Assembly: GCF_902167145.1 (NCBI RefSeq)
Contig: NC_050104.1
Location: forward strand, 4,092,001-4,156,000
Source: Zea mays
Taxonomy: Eukaryota > Streptophyta > Magnoliopsida > Poales > Poaceae
Length of the DNA stretch: 64,000 bases
Direction: 5' to 3'
Positions 43,354 to 56,900 of the stretch are shown here, piece by piece; position 1 is the stretch's first letter, and the number at the start of each line of letters is the position of its first letter. The translations under genes were made by a program, and so were the position numbers. Below the pieces are notes generated by a model. That model was not told the origin of the DNA. It searched no databases and saw only the letters and a list, made by a program, of their open reading frames with translations.

Positions 43354-45144
43354 CTAATTGTTCTTTGGTGCTAACATATGCAATCTCGATATCCCCTTTT
43401 GTTGGTGATCCCTTAAAAAGTGATACCGAATGGCTATGTGTTTAGTGCGGCTATGCTCAACGGGATTATCCGCCATGTGGATTGCACTCTCATTATCACA
43501 TAGAAGAGGAACTTTGGTTAATTTGTAACCATAGTCCCTAAGGGTTTGCCTCATCAAAAGCAATTGCGCGCAACAATGTCATACGGCAATATACTCAGCT
43601 TCGACGGTAGAAAGAGCCACAAAATTTTGCTTCTTTGAAGCCCAAGACACCAGAGATCTTCCCAAGAACTGGCAAGTCCCTGATGTGCTCTTTCTATTAA
43701 TTTTGCACCCTACCCAGTCAGCATCAGAATAACCAATTAAATCAAATGTGGATCCCCTGGGGTACCAAAGGCCAAACTTAGGAGTATAAACTAAATATCT
43801 CAAGATTCGTTTTACGGCCCTAAGGTGAACTTCCTTAGGATCGGCTTGGAATCTTGCACACATGCATACGGAAAGCATAATATCCGGTCGTGAAGCACAT
43901 AAATAAAGTAAAGAACCTATCATCGACCGGTATACCTTTTGATCTACGGATTTACCTCCCGTATCGAGGTCGAGATGCTCATTAGTTCCCATGGGTGTCT
44001 TGATGGGCTTGGCATCCTTCATCCCAAACTTGGTGAGAATGTCTTGAATGTACTTCGTTTGGCTAATGAAGGTGCCCTCTTGGAGTTGCTTGACTTGAAA
44101 TCCTAAGAAATACTTCAACTCCCCCATCATAGACATCTCGAATTTTTGAGTCATGATCCTACTAAACTCTTCACATGTAGATTCGTTAGTAGACCCAAAT
44201 ATGATATCATCAACATAAATTTGGCATACAAACAAATCATTTGCAAGTGTTTTAGTAAAGAGAGTAGGATCGGCTTTTCCGACTTTGAACCCATTAGCGA
44301 TAAGAAAATCTCTTAGGCATTCATACCATGCTCTTGGGGCTTGCTTGAGCCCATAAAGCGCCTTAGAGAGTTTATAGACATGGTTAGGGTACTCACTATC
44401 TTCAAAGCCGGGAGGTTGCTCAACATAGACCTCCTCTTTGATTGGTCCATTGAGGAAGGCACTTTTCACATCCATTTGATAAAGCTTAAAGCCATGGTAA
44501 GTAGCATAGGCAAGTAATATACGAATTGATTCAAGCCTAGCTACGGGTGCATAGGTTTCACCGAAATCCAAACCTTCGACTTGTGAATATCTCTTAGCCA
44601 CAAGTCGGGCTTTGTTCCTTGTCACCACACCATGCTCATCTTGCTTGTTGCGGAAGACCCACTTGGTTCCTACAACATTTTGATTAGGACGTGGAACTAA
44701 ATGTCATACCTCATTCCTCGTGAAGTTGTTGAGCTCCTCTTGCATCGCCAACACCCAATCTGAATCTTGAAGTGCTTCCTCTACCCTGTGCGGCTCAATA
44801 GAGGAAACAAAATAATAATGTTCACAAAAATGAGCAACACGAGATCGAGTGGTTACCCCCTTATGAATATCGCCGAGGATGGTGTTCACGGGGTGATCTC
44901 GTTGGATTGCTTGGTGGACTCTTAGGTGTGGCGGTCTTGGACCCTCATCATCTTCCTTGTCTTGATCATGGGCATCTCCCCCTTGATCATTGCCCTCTTC
45001 TTGAGGTGGCTCATCTTCTTGATCCTCATCTTCATTATCTTGAGCTTCATCCTCATCTTCGGTTGGTGGAGATGCTTGCATGGAGGAAGATGGTTGATCT
45101 TGTGTTTGTGGAGGCTCTTCGGATTCCTTAGGACACATCCCCAA
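43354..45144 (-). pseudogene. Sirevirus-2 pol, reverse transcriptase and RNase H
   Basis: One frame throughout, with stops at 44704-44706 (just before the RT core) and 43579-43581 (inside RNase H). The RT box YVDDIIFG and the RNase H motif [10 protein letters not shown] are present, the latter with Val where Sirevirus-1 has Ala. The upstream part (44707-45144) is a very acidic linker (DEDEAQDNEDEDQED). About 80 percent like the Sirevirus-1 protein by eye. Confidence 0.92.
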
Positions 45145-45169
45145 TGGACATGTTCCTTAGTGCAACGCA

Positions 45170-46510
45170 CGGAGCCTCTTCATCATCTAGCTCATCAAGA
45201 TCAACTTGCTCTACTTGAGAGCCGTTAGTCTCATCAAACACAATGTCACAAGAAAATTCAACTAGTCCAGAGGACTTGTTAAAGACTCTATATACCCTTG
45301 TGTTTGAATCATAACCAAGTAAAAAGCCTTCTACTGCCTTAGGAGCAAATTTAGATTTTCTACCTCTTTTAACAAGAATAAAGCATTTGCTACCAAAGCC
45401 TCTAAAATATGAAACATTGGGCTTTTTACCGGTTAGGAGTTCATAAGATGTCTTCTTGAGGATTCGGTGAAGATATAACCGCTTGATGGCGTAGCAAGCG
45501 GTGTTGACCGCCTCGGCCTAAAACCGATCCGAAGTCTTGTACTCATCAAGCATGGTCCTTGCCATGTCCAATAGAGTTCTATTCTTCCTCTCCACTACAC
45601 CATTTTGTTGTGGCGTGTAGGGAGAAGAGAACTCATGCTTGATGCCCTCCTCCTCAAGGAAGCCTTCGATTTGTGAGTTCTTGAACTCCGTCCTGTTGTC
45701 GCTTCTAATCTTTTTGATCCTTAAGCCAAACTCATTTTGAGCCCGTCTCAAGAATCCCTTTAAAGTCTCTTGGGTTTGAGATTTTTCCTGCAAAAAGAAT
45801 ACCCAAGTGAAGCAAGAATAATCATCCACAATTACAAGACAATACTTACTCCCGCCGATGCTTATGTAAGCTATCAGGCCAAATAGGTCCATGTGGAGTA
45901 GCTCAAGCGGTCTGTCGGTCATCATGATGTTCTTGTGTGGATGGTGAACACCAACTTGCTTCCCTGCTTGACATGCGCTACAAACCCTGTCTTTCTCAAA
46001 ATGAACATTGGTTAGTCCCAAAATGTGCTCTCCCTTTAGAAGTTTATGAAGATTCTTCATTCCAACATGGGCTAGTCGGCGGTGCCAGAGCCAACCCATG
46101 TTAGTCTTAGCAATTAAGCAAGTGTCGAGTTCAGCTCTGTCAAAATCTACTAAGTATAGCTGACCCTCTAACACTCCCTTAAATGCTACTGAATCATCAC
46201 TTCTTCTAAAGACAGTAACACCTAAATCTGTAAAAAGACTGTTGTAGCCCATTTTACATAATTGAGAAACGAAAAGCAAATTGTAATCTATAGAATCTAT
46301 AAGAAAAACATTGGAAATAGAATGGTCAAGTGATATAGCAATTTTACCCAATCCTTTGACCAAACCTTGATTTCCATCCCCGAATGTGATAGCTCATTGG
46401 GGATCTTGGTTTTTCTCATAGGAGGAGAACATCTTCTTCTCCCCTGTCATGTGGTTTGTGCACCTGCTATCGATGATCCAACTTGAGCCCCCGGATGCAT
46501 AAACCTACAA
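45170..46510 (-). pseudogene. Sirevirus-2 pol, protease and integrase
   Basis: Protease remnants lie right of a TGA at 46394-46396. The open part 45518-46363 holds the integrase zinc region (WHRRLAHVG, CSACQAGKQ) and core (LHMDLFGLI, RSDNRTEF, NGVVERKN). A TAG at 45518-45520 ends it; the same frame continues with recognisable sequence to about 45170. RSDNRTEF has Arg where the usual residue is Gly. Confidence 0.9.
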
Positions 46511-46586
46511 AACAATTTTAGGCCTTGTTCTTAGGTACCCAAACGGTCTTGGGTCCTTTCACATTAGAAACAAGCACCTTGGGTAC

Positions 46587-49153
46587 CTAAACACAAGTCT
46601 TTGACCCCTTGTGTTTGCCCCCAACATATTTAGCAACTACTTTGCCTGATTTGTTAGTAAGCACATATGATACATCAAAAGTCTTAAATGAAATGTTAGG
46701 TTCATTTGATGCAATAGGAGTTTTCTTCTTAGGCAATTTAGCACGGGTTGATTGCCTAGAACTATATGCCTCACTCTTATACATAAAAGCATGATTAGAC
46801 CCAGAGTGAGACTTCTTAGAGTGAATTCTCCTAATTTTGTGCTCGGGATAACCGACAGGGTATAAAATGTAACCCTCGTTATCCTGAGGCATGGGAGCTT
46901 TGCCCTTAACAAAGTTTGACAATCTTTTAGGAGGGGCATTAAGTTTGACATTGCCTCCCTGTTGGAAGCCAATGCCATCCTTAATGCCAGGGTGTCTCCC
47001 ACTATAGAGCATACTACAAGCAAATTTAAATTGTTCATTTTCTAACTCATGCTTGGCAATTTTAGCATCTAATTTTGCTATATGATCATTTTGTTGTTTA
47101 ATCATAGCAATGTGATCATGAATAGCATCAATGTTAATATCTCTACATCTAGTGCAAATTGTAACATGCTCAATGGTAGATGTAGAGGGTTTGCAAGAAT
47201 TTAGTTCAACAATCTTAGCATGTAAAATGTCATTCTCATCTCTAAGATTGGAAATAGAAACATTGCAAACATCTAATTCCTTAGCCTTAGCAATTAATTT
47301 TTCATTCTCATTTCTAAGGCTAGCAAGAGAGGCATTCAATTTGTCAATCTTAGCAATTGAACTAGCATTGTCATTTCTAAGATTGGCAATTGAATCATCA
47401 CAAATATTTGACTTCTCAACCTTAGCAATCAAATTAGCATTCTCAATTCTAAGGTTGGAAATAGTGTCATGGCAAGTGCTTAGCTCACTAGTTAACTTTT
47501 CACATTTTTCTACCTCTAGAGCATAAGCATTTTTAACTTTAACATGCTTTTTGTTTTCTTTAATTAGGAAGTCCTCTTGGCTATCCAAGAGTTCATCCTT
47601 CTCATGAATAGCACTAATCAATTCATTTAATTTTTCCTTTTGTTGCATGTTTAAGTTGGCAAAAAGGGTGAGCAAATTATCCTCATCATCACTAGAATTA
47701 TCCTCATCACTAGAAGTTGCATACTTAGTGGAGGATTTTGATTTTACCTTCTTCTTTTTGCCGTTCTTTGCCATGAGGAACTTGTGGCCGACGTTGGGGA
47801 AGAGGAGGCCTTTGGTGACGGCGATGTTGGCGGCGTCCTCATCTAAGGAGGAGTCGGTGGAGCTCTCATCGGAGTCCCACTCCCGGCAAACATGGGCATC
47901 GCCGCCCTTCTTCTTGTAGTACCTCTTCTTTTCTCTCCTCTTTCCCTTCTTGTCGTTATCCCTGTCACTATCACTAGACAAAGGGCATTTCACGATAAAA
48001 TGACCGGGCTTACCACACTTGTAGCAAACCTTCTTGGAGCGGGGTTTGTAATCCTTCTCCCTTCTTTGCGTGAGGATTTGGCGGAAGCTCTTGATGATGA
48101 GCGCCATCTCCTCATTGTCGAGCTTGGAGGCGTCGATGGGGACCCTACTAGGTGTAGAGTCTTCTTTCTTCTCCTTCGTTGCCTTGAATGCAACGGGTTG
48201 CACATTGGTGTGGAGGATGTGCCTTGCTCGATGATTTTCTTGGAGCCTTTGATCATCAACTCAAAGCTCACAAATTTTCCTATCACTTCCTCGGGAGACA
48301 TTAGTTTATATCTTGGATCACCATGAATTAATTGAACTTGAGTGGGGTTAAGAAATACGAGTGAACTAAGAATAACCTTGACCATTTCATGGTCATCCCA
48401 TTTGGTGCTCCCGAGGTTGCGCACTTGGTTCACCAATGTCTTGAGCCGGTTGTACATTGCTTGTGGCTCGTCCCCTTGGTGAAGCATGAAGCAACCGAGC
48501 TCCCCCTCGATCATTCCCCTCTTGGTGATCTTGGTCACCTCGTCTCCTTCGTGTGCGGTTTTGAGCACATCCCAAATCTCCTTGGCGCTCTTCAACCCTT
48601 GCACCTTGTTATACTCCTCTCGACTTAGAGAGGCGAGGAGTATAGTGGTGGCTTGGGAGTTGAAGTGCCGGATTTGGGCAACTTCATCCGAGTCATAGTC
48701 CTCATCCCCCGGCGATGGTACCTGTACTCCAATCTCAACAACGTCCCAAATACTAGTGTGGAGTGAGGTTAGATGGTGCCTCATTTTGTCACTCCACATA
48801 TTATAATCTTCACCATCAAACATGGGTGGTTTGCCTAATGGGATAGAAAGTAAAGGAGTATGTTTGGAAATGCGGGGATAGCGTAGGGGAATCTTACTAA
48901 ACTTCTTGCGCTCATGGCGCTTAGAAGTGACGGACGACGTGTCGAAGCCAGAGGTGGATGGCGATGAAGAGTCGGTCTCGTAGTAGACCACTTTCTTCAT
49001 CTTCTTTTTCTTCTCGCCGCTTCGACGCGACTTGTCGTGTGAAGGGGATCCCTTCACCTTGTTGTCGGACTCCCTGGATGGAGCCTTCCCATGGCTTGTG
49101 GCGGGCTTCTCCCCGGTCACCATCTCCTTCTTGGCGTGATCTCCCGACATCAC
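46587..49153 (-). pseudogene. Sirevirus-2 gag with a frameshift
   Basis: The start is the ATG at 49151-49153 (MMSGDHAKKEM). The N-terminal part includes SIPLGKPPMFDGEDYNMW. The frame changes near 48200-48235. The second part holds the zinc knuckle CYKCGKPGHFIVKC, acidic stretches, and a coiled coil built from about six diverged repeats around NLRNENA and LIAKVEKL. The stop is at 46587. Confidence 0.9.
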
Positions 49154-49183
49154 TTCGAGCGGTTCGGCTCTAATGAAGTATCG

Positions 49184-49196
49184 GGTTCTGATACCA
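49184..49196 (-). other. Primer binding site of Sirevirus-2
   Basis: Minus-strand TGGTATCAGAACC lies two bases from the LTR. One change from TGGTATCAGAGC of Sirevirus-1. Confidence 0.85.
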
Positions 49197-49198
49197 AT

Positions 49199-50413
49199 TG
49201 AAAGTCGCCTAGAGGGGGGTGAATAGGGCGAATCTGAAATTTACAAACTTTAAGCACAACTACAAGCTGGGGTTAGCGTTAGAATTAAATTCGAGTCTAA
49301 AAGAGAGGGCGAAAACAAATCAAAAGCAAATAAGGCGAATGACACGGTGATTTGTTTTATCGAGGTTTGGTTCTTGCAAACCTTACTCCCCGTTGAGGTG
49401 GTCACGAAGACCGGGTCTCTTTCAACCCTTTCCCTCTCTCAAACGGTCACTTAGACCGAGTGAGCTTCTCTTCTCAATCAAACGGGACACTAAGTCCCCA
49501 CAAGGACCACCACACAATTGGTGTCTCTTGCCTTGGTTACAATTGAGTTGAACACAAGAAAGAAGGAAGAAGAAAAGCAATCCAAGCGCAAGAGCTCAAA
49601 TGAACACAAGTCTCTCTCTCATGAGTCACTATTTGATTGGAATGATCTTTGGACTTGGGAGAGGATTTGATCTCTTTGATTGTGTCTTGTATTGAATGTT
49701 ATAGCTCTTGTAAGGTGTTTGAAGGCTGAAAACTTGGATGCAATGAATGGTGGGTGGTTGGGGGTATTTATAGCCCCAACCACCAAATGAATCGTTGGTG
49801 GAGGCTGCTGTCGTATGGCGCATCGGACAGTCCGGTGCGCCACCGGACACTGTCCGGTGCGCCAGCCACGTCACCCGACCGTTAGGGTTCGACCGTTGGA
49901 GCTTCTGTCTTCTAGGCCACCAGACAGTCTGGTGGTGCACCGGACATGTCCTGTAGACTGTCCGGTGCGCCTTCTGGCTCTGCTCTGACTTCTACGCGCG
50001 CTGCCGCGCACTGTAGCGCATTTAATGTCCTCTGCAGACGACCGTTGGCGCGAAGTAGCCGTTGCTCCGCTGACACACCGGACAGTCCGGTGCTACACCG
50101 GACAGTCCGGTGAATTATAGCGGAGCGGCCCCCAGAATTCCCGAAGGTGGCAAGTTCGGAGTCGGGTTCCCTGGTGCACTGGACACTGTCCGGTGGCACA
50201 CCGGACAGTCCGGTGCGCTAGACCAGGGCACACTTCGGTTGTCTTTTGCTCTCTTTGTTTGAACCCTTTCTTGGTCTTTTTATTGGATTATTGTGAATCT
50301 TTGGCACTTGTAAAACTTATAATATAGAGCAAACTAGTTAGTCCAATTATTTGTGTTGGGCAATTCAACCACCAAAATCAATTAGAAAAAGGTGTAAGCC
50401 TATTTCCCTTTCA
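49199..50413 (-). repeat. 5' LTR of Sirevirus-2 (1215 bp)
   Basis: It begins TGAAAGTCGCC and ends CCCTTTCA. It holds CCGGACAGTCCGG-type palindromes between about 49820 and 50220 and a minus-strand TATA box near 49770. Confidence 0.93.
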
Positions 50414-50418
50414 ATTAA

Positions 50419-50670
50419 GCAATGTCGTTAGATTTGTTTTTTCAAAGAATTAAGATCAAATGACAAATTTTTATTACAATTGAGTTAAGTTTGCTAGAGG
50501 TGTAATTACTTGAGGTCAAGTCACCGATTGAGGACCCAATTGTGGCGGTGGTGGCATCTAAATCGCGGAAAAAGTAATATTTGTCCCTGTTTGCTGCAAT
50601 GTTGTTTACGAATGGAATAGATGAAAACCCATAAGGAAAATGAACCCAGACCCATTTGACTAATTAATTT
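50419..50670. other. AT-rich flank
   Basis: It continues the sequence left of 41345. No feature recognised. Confidence 0.4.
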
Positions 50671-51973
50671 TGTTGTTTGATGATCAACATAATTGGTGAA
50701 CTAATATTTTGCAAGTATTTATATTTTATAGTTCACAGGATGCGAAGTGGATTGGACTGAGGCTCTGAGAATGCAATACCTCAAAAGAAGACCTAAAAGA
50801 CACATAGAAGACCTATAAATATTCAGCACAAGTCCAAGAGAAAAGACCAAATTAGCCCAAGAAAAGAAGCTAGAAGAATCAAAGACTAGGCTTTCGCCTA
50901 GTGCATCATTTACGTGAGCCAGCTATCTGAACAGGTCCGGTGGTGCACCGGACCAAGGTCCAATGACTATATGACCAGGTGGCACCAGACCGTGTGGGTG
51001 GCACACCAAACCTGCTACTTTATAGTAGATAGTATGTTAGGTACCAATGGCTTGCTCACGTGAATGGTCTGGATATGCGGTCCGGTGCGGCGCAGAACAA
51101 CAACCTTCATCCAATGGCTACATTTGAATGGGGGCTCTATAAATACCCTCTAGTTGGGCATTTGAAGGTGTGGGAGCCCGAGCAACATACCAAGCAAGGT
51201 CATACACATTTTCAATAGCTCCAACGCCCAAGTGCTTAATAGAATCACTCGGTGATTAGCGTAAGTGCTTCATGAAGTGCTTAGGTTAGTCAGATTGTAT
51301 TAGTGCTTGCTCTAAGTTTTTTGTAGTTGTGTGAGTGAGGTTAGAGAACTCACCAAACCCCTTACCTCTTGCATGAGCTGTTGTAATTGTACCGAGTGGG
51401 GTGACTTCTTGCGAGACCATAGCAATTGCGATTGTGGTGTGGCTTCCATCGTGTACCGTCGAAAATGAGGCTCGTGATGTTTTTAGCCAGAAGTTCAATA
51501 GTGAAGACGGTGGGGAGCTTCCGAGAGGAGGCTGGAAGCGAACCACCACTTACACGTGGAGAAGGCCCGTGGCTCTCTACGGAGTTACCTGGCACGGTGC
51601 TTGGCCCTCGCGTGGGCTTCCCTTTGCCTAGGGGCATCAATGAGGATTAGTCAGAACCTTGCACGGTTTTGGATACCTCGGTAAAAATACTAGCGCATCC
51701 ACGGGAGTTTGCAAATCTCTACCTTTGCTCTTTAGCTTCCATATTTACATTAAGTACTTGAGTTTCAGTCTCTCTTTTCCTTGTTTAGAATATTCAGGAT
51801 TGGAGCTTAGGTTGCATTAGTCTTTTATGGTAGAGATAGCAACAAAACCTAGTTTGCTCATTATTGTTAGTTATTTGCATAGGTTTTGTTTAGGATAATT
51901 ATTTGTGACCTAGATGACCAAGAATTTTAGTAGTCCTAATTCACCCCCTCTTAGGAGTCTGTGTTCCTTTCAA
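50671..51973 (+). repeat. 5' LTR of a third Copia element (plus strand)
   Basis: The right end is firm: CCTTTCA followed by the primer site TGGTATCAAAGC at 51976-51987. The left end is proposed at TGTTGTTTGATGATC (50671). It contains diverged CCGGTGGTGCACCGGACC palindromes near 50940 and a TATA-like CTATAAATACCC near 51135. No second LTR is in the window. Confidence 0.6.
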
Positions 51974-52020
51974 TTGGTATCAAAGCTAGTTTGGCTCATT
52001 TGGAATGTGTTTAGCTTCAC

Positions 52021-52530
52021 CTCTAATCGAGCCCATGCTTTATAGAGGAAGGGATGGATGCCCATAGGCTACCACACTTCGTGGCACTAATTTCCCTTAT
52101 TATAGTGCTAGAATGACTTGTTATCTAGAAGCTGTTGATCTAGGTGTTTGGAGAGTCAATCGCAATGAGATGAAATCACCTAAGAATCCTGAGAAGCTCA
52201 CCGCGAGTGATGAAAAAGAAATTCATTTAAATACTAGAGCCAAAATTGCTTCTATGAATCTCTTAGCATGGAAAATTTTAAATTAAGTATTTACTTTGAA
52301 AACTTCTAATGTGAATTGGCTAAAATTGCATGAGCTCCGTGACGGCACATCAAATGTCCGTGAGCAAAAACATTACCTAGTTTTGAATGAATATAATTCT
52401 TTTACAATGAAACAAAATGAGCTTATTAGATATATGTATTCTCGTTTGAACGTTATCATTAATGAATAATGAGCTTAATTCTATTGGAATTAATAAGTTA
52501 GTGATACAGACATTGTGAGGAAGATCTCTA
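52021..52530 (+). pseudogene. Copia gag fragment downstream of the third LTR
   Basis: A frame with stops reads ARMTCYLEAVDLGVWRV, then NPEKLTASDEKEIHLN and VNWLKLHELRDGTSNVREQK, a typical N-terminal Copia gag region. It ends abruptly near 52530; the rest of the element is missing. Orientation is opposite to both Sireviruses. Confidence 0.75.
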
Positions 52531-52682
52531 GGTACAAGCGAGGGTCCAACTGCCTCCAGGAATATAGGAGCATCATCACCATCCTTTCGAAAACACGAGC
52601 GAGGGTCCAACTACCACCAGGAACCGTGTTGTGTCGATGTCATTAAACTATCATAGTCATTGCCATTGACACCCCTAGGTTT

Positions 52683-52934
52683 TTTATTAGGGTACAAGGA
52701 TGCCACGAACGCACACCACTACACACACCACACCACACACACATGTGCACGTCTATAACACAAACATAAATAGATTGAGAAGCAAAGATCTCTAGGTCGT
52801 GGGAACACGCAATACCACTGAATGTGCACACATGTGTACCCTAAAACCTGAGAAAATTCTTAGGCATGGTTCGAACCCAGGACCATCTGCTCTGTTACAG
52901 GTAGGTGGATCAACCGAGCTACAGCTCGGGCCCA
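52683..52934 (-). mobile_element. tRNA-derived SINE
   Basis: On the minus strand the head (about 52862-52934) reads like a tRNA: GAGCTGTAGCTCGGTTGA supplies an A box and GGGTTCGAACC a B box about 35 bp later. A tRNA-unrelated body follows, ending in AATAAAAAA. Near-identical flanks ACACCCCTAGGTTT (52669-52682) and ACACCCCCTAGGGTTT (52935-52950) look like a target duplication. About 250 bp long. It is not a functional tRNA gene, as the anticodon arm and acceptor stem do not pair well. Confidence 0.7.
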
Positions 52935-52950
52935 ACACCCCCTAGGGTTT

Positions 52951-53924
52951 GGGTAAATTGGGTTGGTCTATTGGCCATATGAGAGAGAACATCTTGGTTT
53001 GGCTACAGACCTAGAGTTTTTGGGTGGGTTCATGGTGTTAGATCCAACCAGTGACACATCTGGCATCCAAATTTAGACAGAAGTGTCTTTGTTATGGTGG
53101 GCCCATTTAACCAGTGACACAAAATTTAAAAGAACATGACAAAGTGGCAACTAGAGAAACAAAAAATTATGGTGGCACTTAGGTAATATAAAATGAACAG
53201 TTCTCGTGATATTGAGGGAAGCCATATAATTCTCATTGACATTGAGGAATTTTATTATGTGCCAAATATTTTGTAGTTAGATTGATAAACCAACACAAAA
53301 AAGAAAACATCATTTTAAGAAAGTGCTAATGAGACCTATATTTGGAACGACAAGATTTTTGATGCAACATGAGGGGTGGAGAGCTCCTACTAGATTATAT
53401 TAAATTAAAATTATGTATAGAAATTATAGTATAAGCTATATGATACAGTGCCGGGGACTCCTCAAAGATGAGTAGAGAAGGAGACAGGCTTGAGGGTTGG
53501 AACATAGTGGGTATAGGGGTAGGGGCAACTGGTGTCGCGGCTCGCTGGATGAGCTAGGGCGACCAAAGTAGCTGTCCACTAAGGATTAACTTCTTTGATA
53601 GATCCCTAGTATAAACTATTGGTTTGCTTTATAGATGATGAGCCACCAAACCTTTCCTATTACTAAGCCTAGGTAATTGGAAACAAAAATATCAGATATC
53701 AACTTCATAAAATCTCAATCCGTGATTGGAGGAACTGATTTATTCAATCAAAACCTTCCTACTAAACTCTTATTTCTTTACTACGCTATTTCCTTCCTTT
53801 CTTATGCATGTTGCCCCTTTCCTGCGCTTATTGCCAGCCTTGGGGGCCTCTAATATTGGCGGCCCACAAACTAATCCACAACATTTCTCTCCACAAACTA
53901 ATCCACAACATTTCTCTCCACAAA
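52951..53924. other. Interval without a recognised gene
   Basis: AT-rich, with no long frame. An LTR of the chromovirus remnant might be expected here but none was recognised. Confidence 0.35.
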
Positions 53925-56900
53925 CTAATCCCAAGAAGCATCTGTCTCAACACCGCTAGACCACTCAACCAACAATTCCCAAACACCTTTATTGAGCCTA
54001 GCACGTACTACCTTGGATGGTGTTGGTAGGACATGACCATGCAAGATCATAGGTAATGGTACCACTTGTGTTGGCCCCTCCCCTTCAAACTTCTTCAGCA
54101 AGGATAGATAGAATACATCATGTATTCGAGCATGAGGTGGTAACTGCAGCTTGTATGCGACCAACCCTACCCGAAGGAGGACTTGACATGGACTGTAGTA
54201 CTTTGGCCCAAGTTTGGAGGGATCGGCAGAAGTCAGCTTGACTACTATGTGCTGCTGTAGGCGAAGCCACACCCAATCACTGACTTGGAACTCCACCTAG
54301 CGACGTTTCTTGTCCTGGTAAGTTTTCATGGTGACTTGGGCCTGAAGAAGACGCTACCGGATCACCACCAAGAATGTGTCGTGGTCCTACAGCTGGCGGT
54401 CTAGTGCTACCACCTTAGTGGAGCTGGGCTGATAGGACAACAGGGTTGGTGGCTCCCAGCCATAGACGACACAGAATGTTGAGCACTTGATGGTTGTATA
54501 GCATGAAGTATTGTAGCAATACTCTGCCCATGGCAGCCATTGCAGCTAGAACTTCAGTCAATCTCCTGCAAGACACCTCAAATACATGGTTATGACCCGA
54601 TTTACCACTTTGGATTGACCGTCGAACTGTGGGTGGAATGCTGAGCTCATGTTCTGTACACCAGCCAACTTTGAACAATTCGTTCTAGAAAGGGCTAGTA
54701 AAGATTGTGTCATGGTCGTTGACGATTGAGCAGGGGAGCCCATGAAAGTAGACGATGTCGTCAAAGAAGGCCTTGACCATGAAAGTTGTCGTGTAGGGGT
54801 GTCGAATGGTGATAAAGTGTGCATACTTCGAGAACCTATCCACCACAGTAGGGACCACTGTCTTGCCACGAGCCCATGCAAATCCTTCCACAAAATCCTT
54901 GGAAATGTCGCTCCAAACCTTCGAAGAGACGATTGGGGGCTATAGAAGACCATGGTGATGTAGATGTTCGGTCTTATTCTTCTGGCAATTGGTACACCCG
55001 CGCACCTAATCGCGGATCCGCTGCATGTGCCTGTGTTGTGGAAGGAGGCGCGCCAGCAGTTGTTCGTCTTCTGGATGCCTTTATGACTATTGTCATGGAC
55101 ATATGCTAGCAGGTGTGGCCAAAGGGCCACCACATCTGGCACATAGACATGACCGCTAAAGGTGAGGAAGCCATCCACCTCAGTTCAACCCTCTGGAGTA
55201 GAGCCGTCGGCTATCTGCGGTGTAATGTCGTGACCTGTGGGTCGGTGAAGACTCGGTGCGCAACACCTCAAAGATCTTGAAGGAGGGCATGGAGATGGTG
55301 TGGAGGGAGACCACCACCTCCTCGTCATGCCGAGACAGTGCATTAGCCACATTATTCATCTTCCCTGGCTTGTACTTCACGGCAATGTAATGTTCATAGA
55401 GCTTGTTCACCCATGTGTGCTGAGGAATGGTGGAGAGACGTTGATCCAAGATATATTTTAAACTACAGTGATCGGTACAAATCGTAAAAGGTTGTCCTCA
55501 AATGTATGGCCTCCAATGACGAACCGCCTTGACCAAACAGATGAGTTCACGCTCGTAAGCAGACAGCTTCTGATGGTGAGGCACCACGACCCTGCTAAAG
55601 AAGGCAATCGCACCGTTGCCTTGGTGCAGGACTTTGCTGAAACCGATACCTGAGGCATCATAGTCGATGTTAAAATGCCACTCAAAGTTCGGCATCAGTA
55701 GCAATGGTGCCTACATGAGTGCCCGTTTGAGGGTCTTGACGGCGGCGGCGGTGTTGTCGGTCCAGCGAAACGCCTCCTGCTTGAGAAGAGCGGTGAGAGG
55801 TGCAGCCACCGTATGATATCACGCGATGAATTTGCGGTAGTACCCGATCAATTCGAGGAACCCACATAGAGCTTAGAGTGATTTATGCGGTGTCCATGCC
55901 TCGGCAGCCTCAATCTTGGCAGGGTCCATGGCCACGCCGTTAGAACGCTTGAGCGCCAACTTGTGTGTCCGCAGCAACTAGAACGTCTGCCTAACATGTT
56001 GGAGATGGTCGGCCCATAAATGACTATAGATGAGGATGTTGTCGAAGAAGATCATCATGAACCTGCGGATGTACGACTTCAACACCTCGTTCATCAGAGT
56101 CTAGAATGTAGAATGCACATTCGTTAAACCAAATGGCATCACCATGAGCTCATAGTGGCTCAATGAGTGTGGAAGGCTATCTTGGCGATGTCATCGAGGT
56201 GCATTCGCACTTGGTGATAGCCATTGCGTAGGTCGAGCTTGGTGAAGAAGTGTATGCCTCAGAGCTTGTCTAGCAACTCATGCACCACGAGATGGGGAAC
56301 TTGTCCTTGACTATTTTGGTATTGAGCTCGTGGTAGTCAATGCAGAAACGCCATGTGCCATCCACCTTTTTGACGAGGAGCACTAGGGAGGACAACGTTG
56401 AGGTACACTCTCTGAGGATCCCCTGTTGAAGCATCGCGTCACATTGTCACTCGATTTAATCCTTGAGGAGATGGGGGTAGCGATAGGGACATAGTCACAG
56501 GCGCTGACACATGAAGGAGATGGATCATGTGTTCATGTCGGTGTGCCAGAGGAAGGCTATGTGGCTCCACAAAGATGTCGATGTAGATAGCCAACAACTC
56601 ATCCATAAAATTCTGCTCCATGTTGATCGTCGTGCATTGAGGGGGTATGCCCCAAATGCTGGTGCATCGCACCAGGCGACCATGGCACCAGAACGCCATA
56701 GTGAGTTTGTCGTAGTTGCAGACGATCGGCCTGAGGGAGTGCAACTAGGAAACGACCAACACCAGGTCGAAGCCATCGAGGGGAAGTGTGAGTCAGTCGG
56801 TGGACAGCTCCTCATTATTCATGAGAAGCAGGGTCTTGGTACAGACATGCTTATGAGTCATGACATGATCCTCGTTGGCCACTGTGACTATCAGCCCCAT

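Larger units (their letters stand above)
41350..50413 (-). mobile_element. Sirevirus-2: Ty1/Copia LTR retrotransposon
   Basis: LTRs 41350-42453 and 49199-50413 are flanked by ATTAA (41345-41349, 50414-50418). Same layout as Sirevirus-1 but from a different family: LTR sequence differs outside the palindromes. LTR copies differ at roughly 4-5 percent of positions, and the left one lacks 111 bp. The coding region has a frameshift in gag and stops in protease, integrase, RT linker and RNase H. Confidence 0.95.

Noticed and set aside
52862..52934. A minus-strand tRNA gene
   Set aside because: A and B boxes are present, but the acceptor and anticodon arms do not pair convincingly, and an A-rich tail with flanking repeats shows a SINE.
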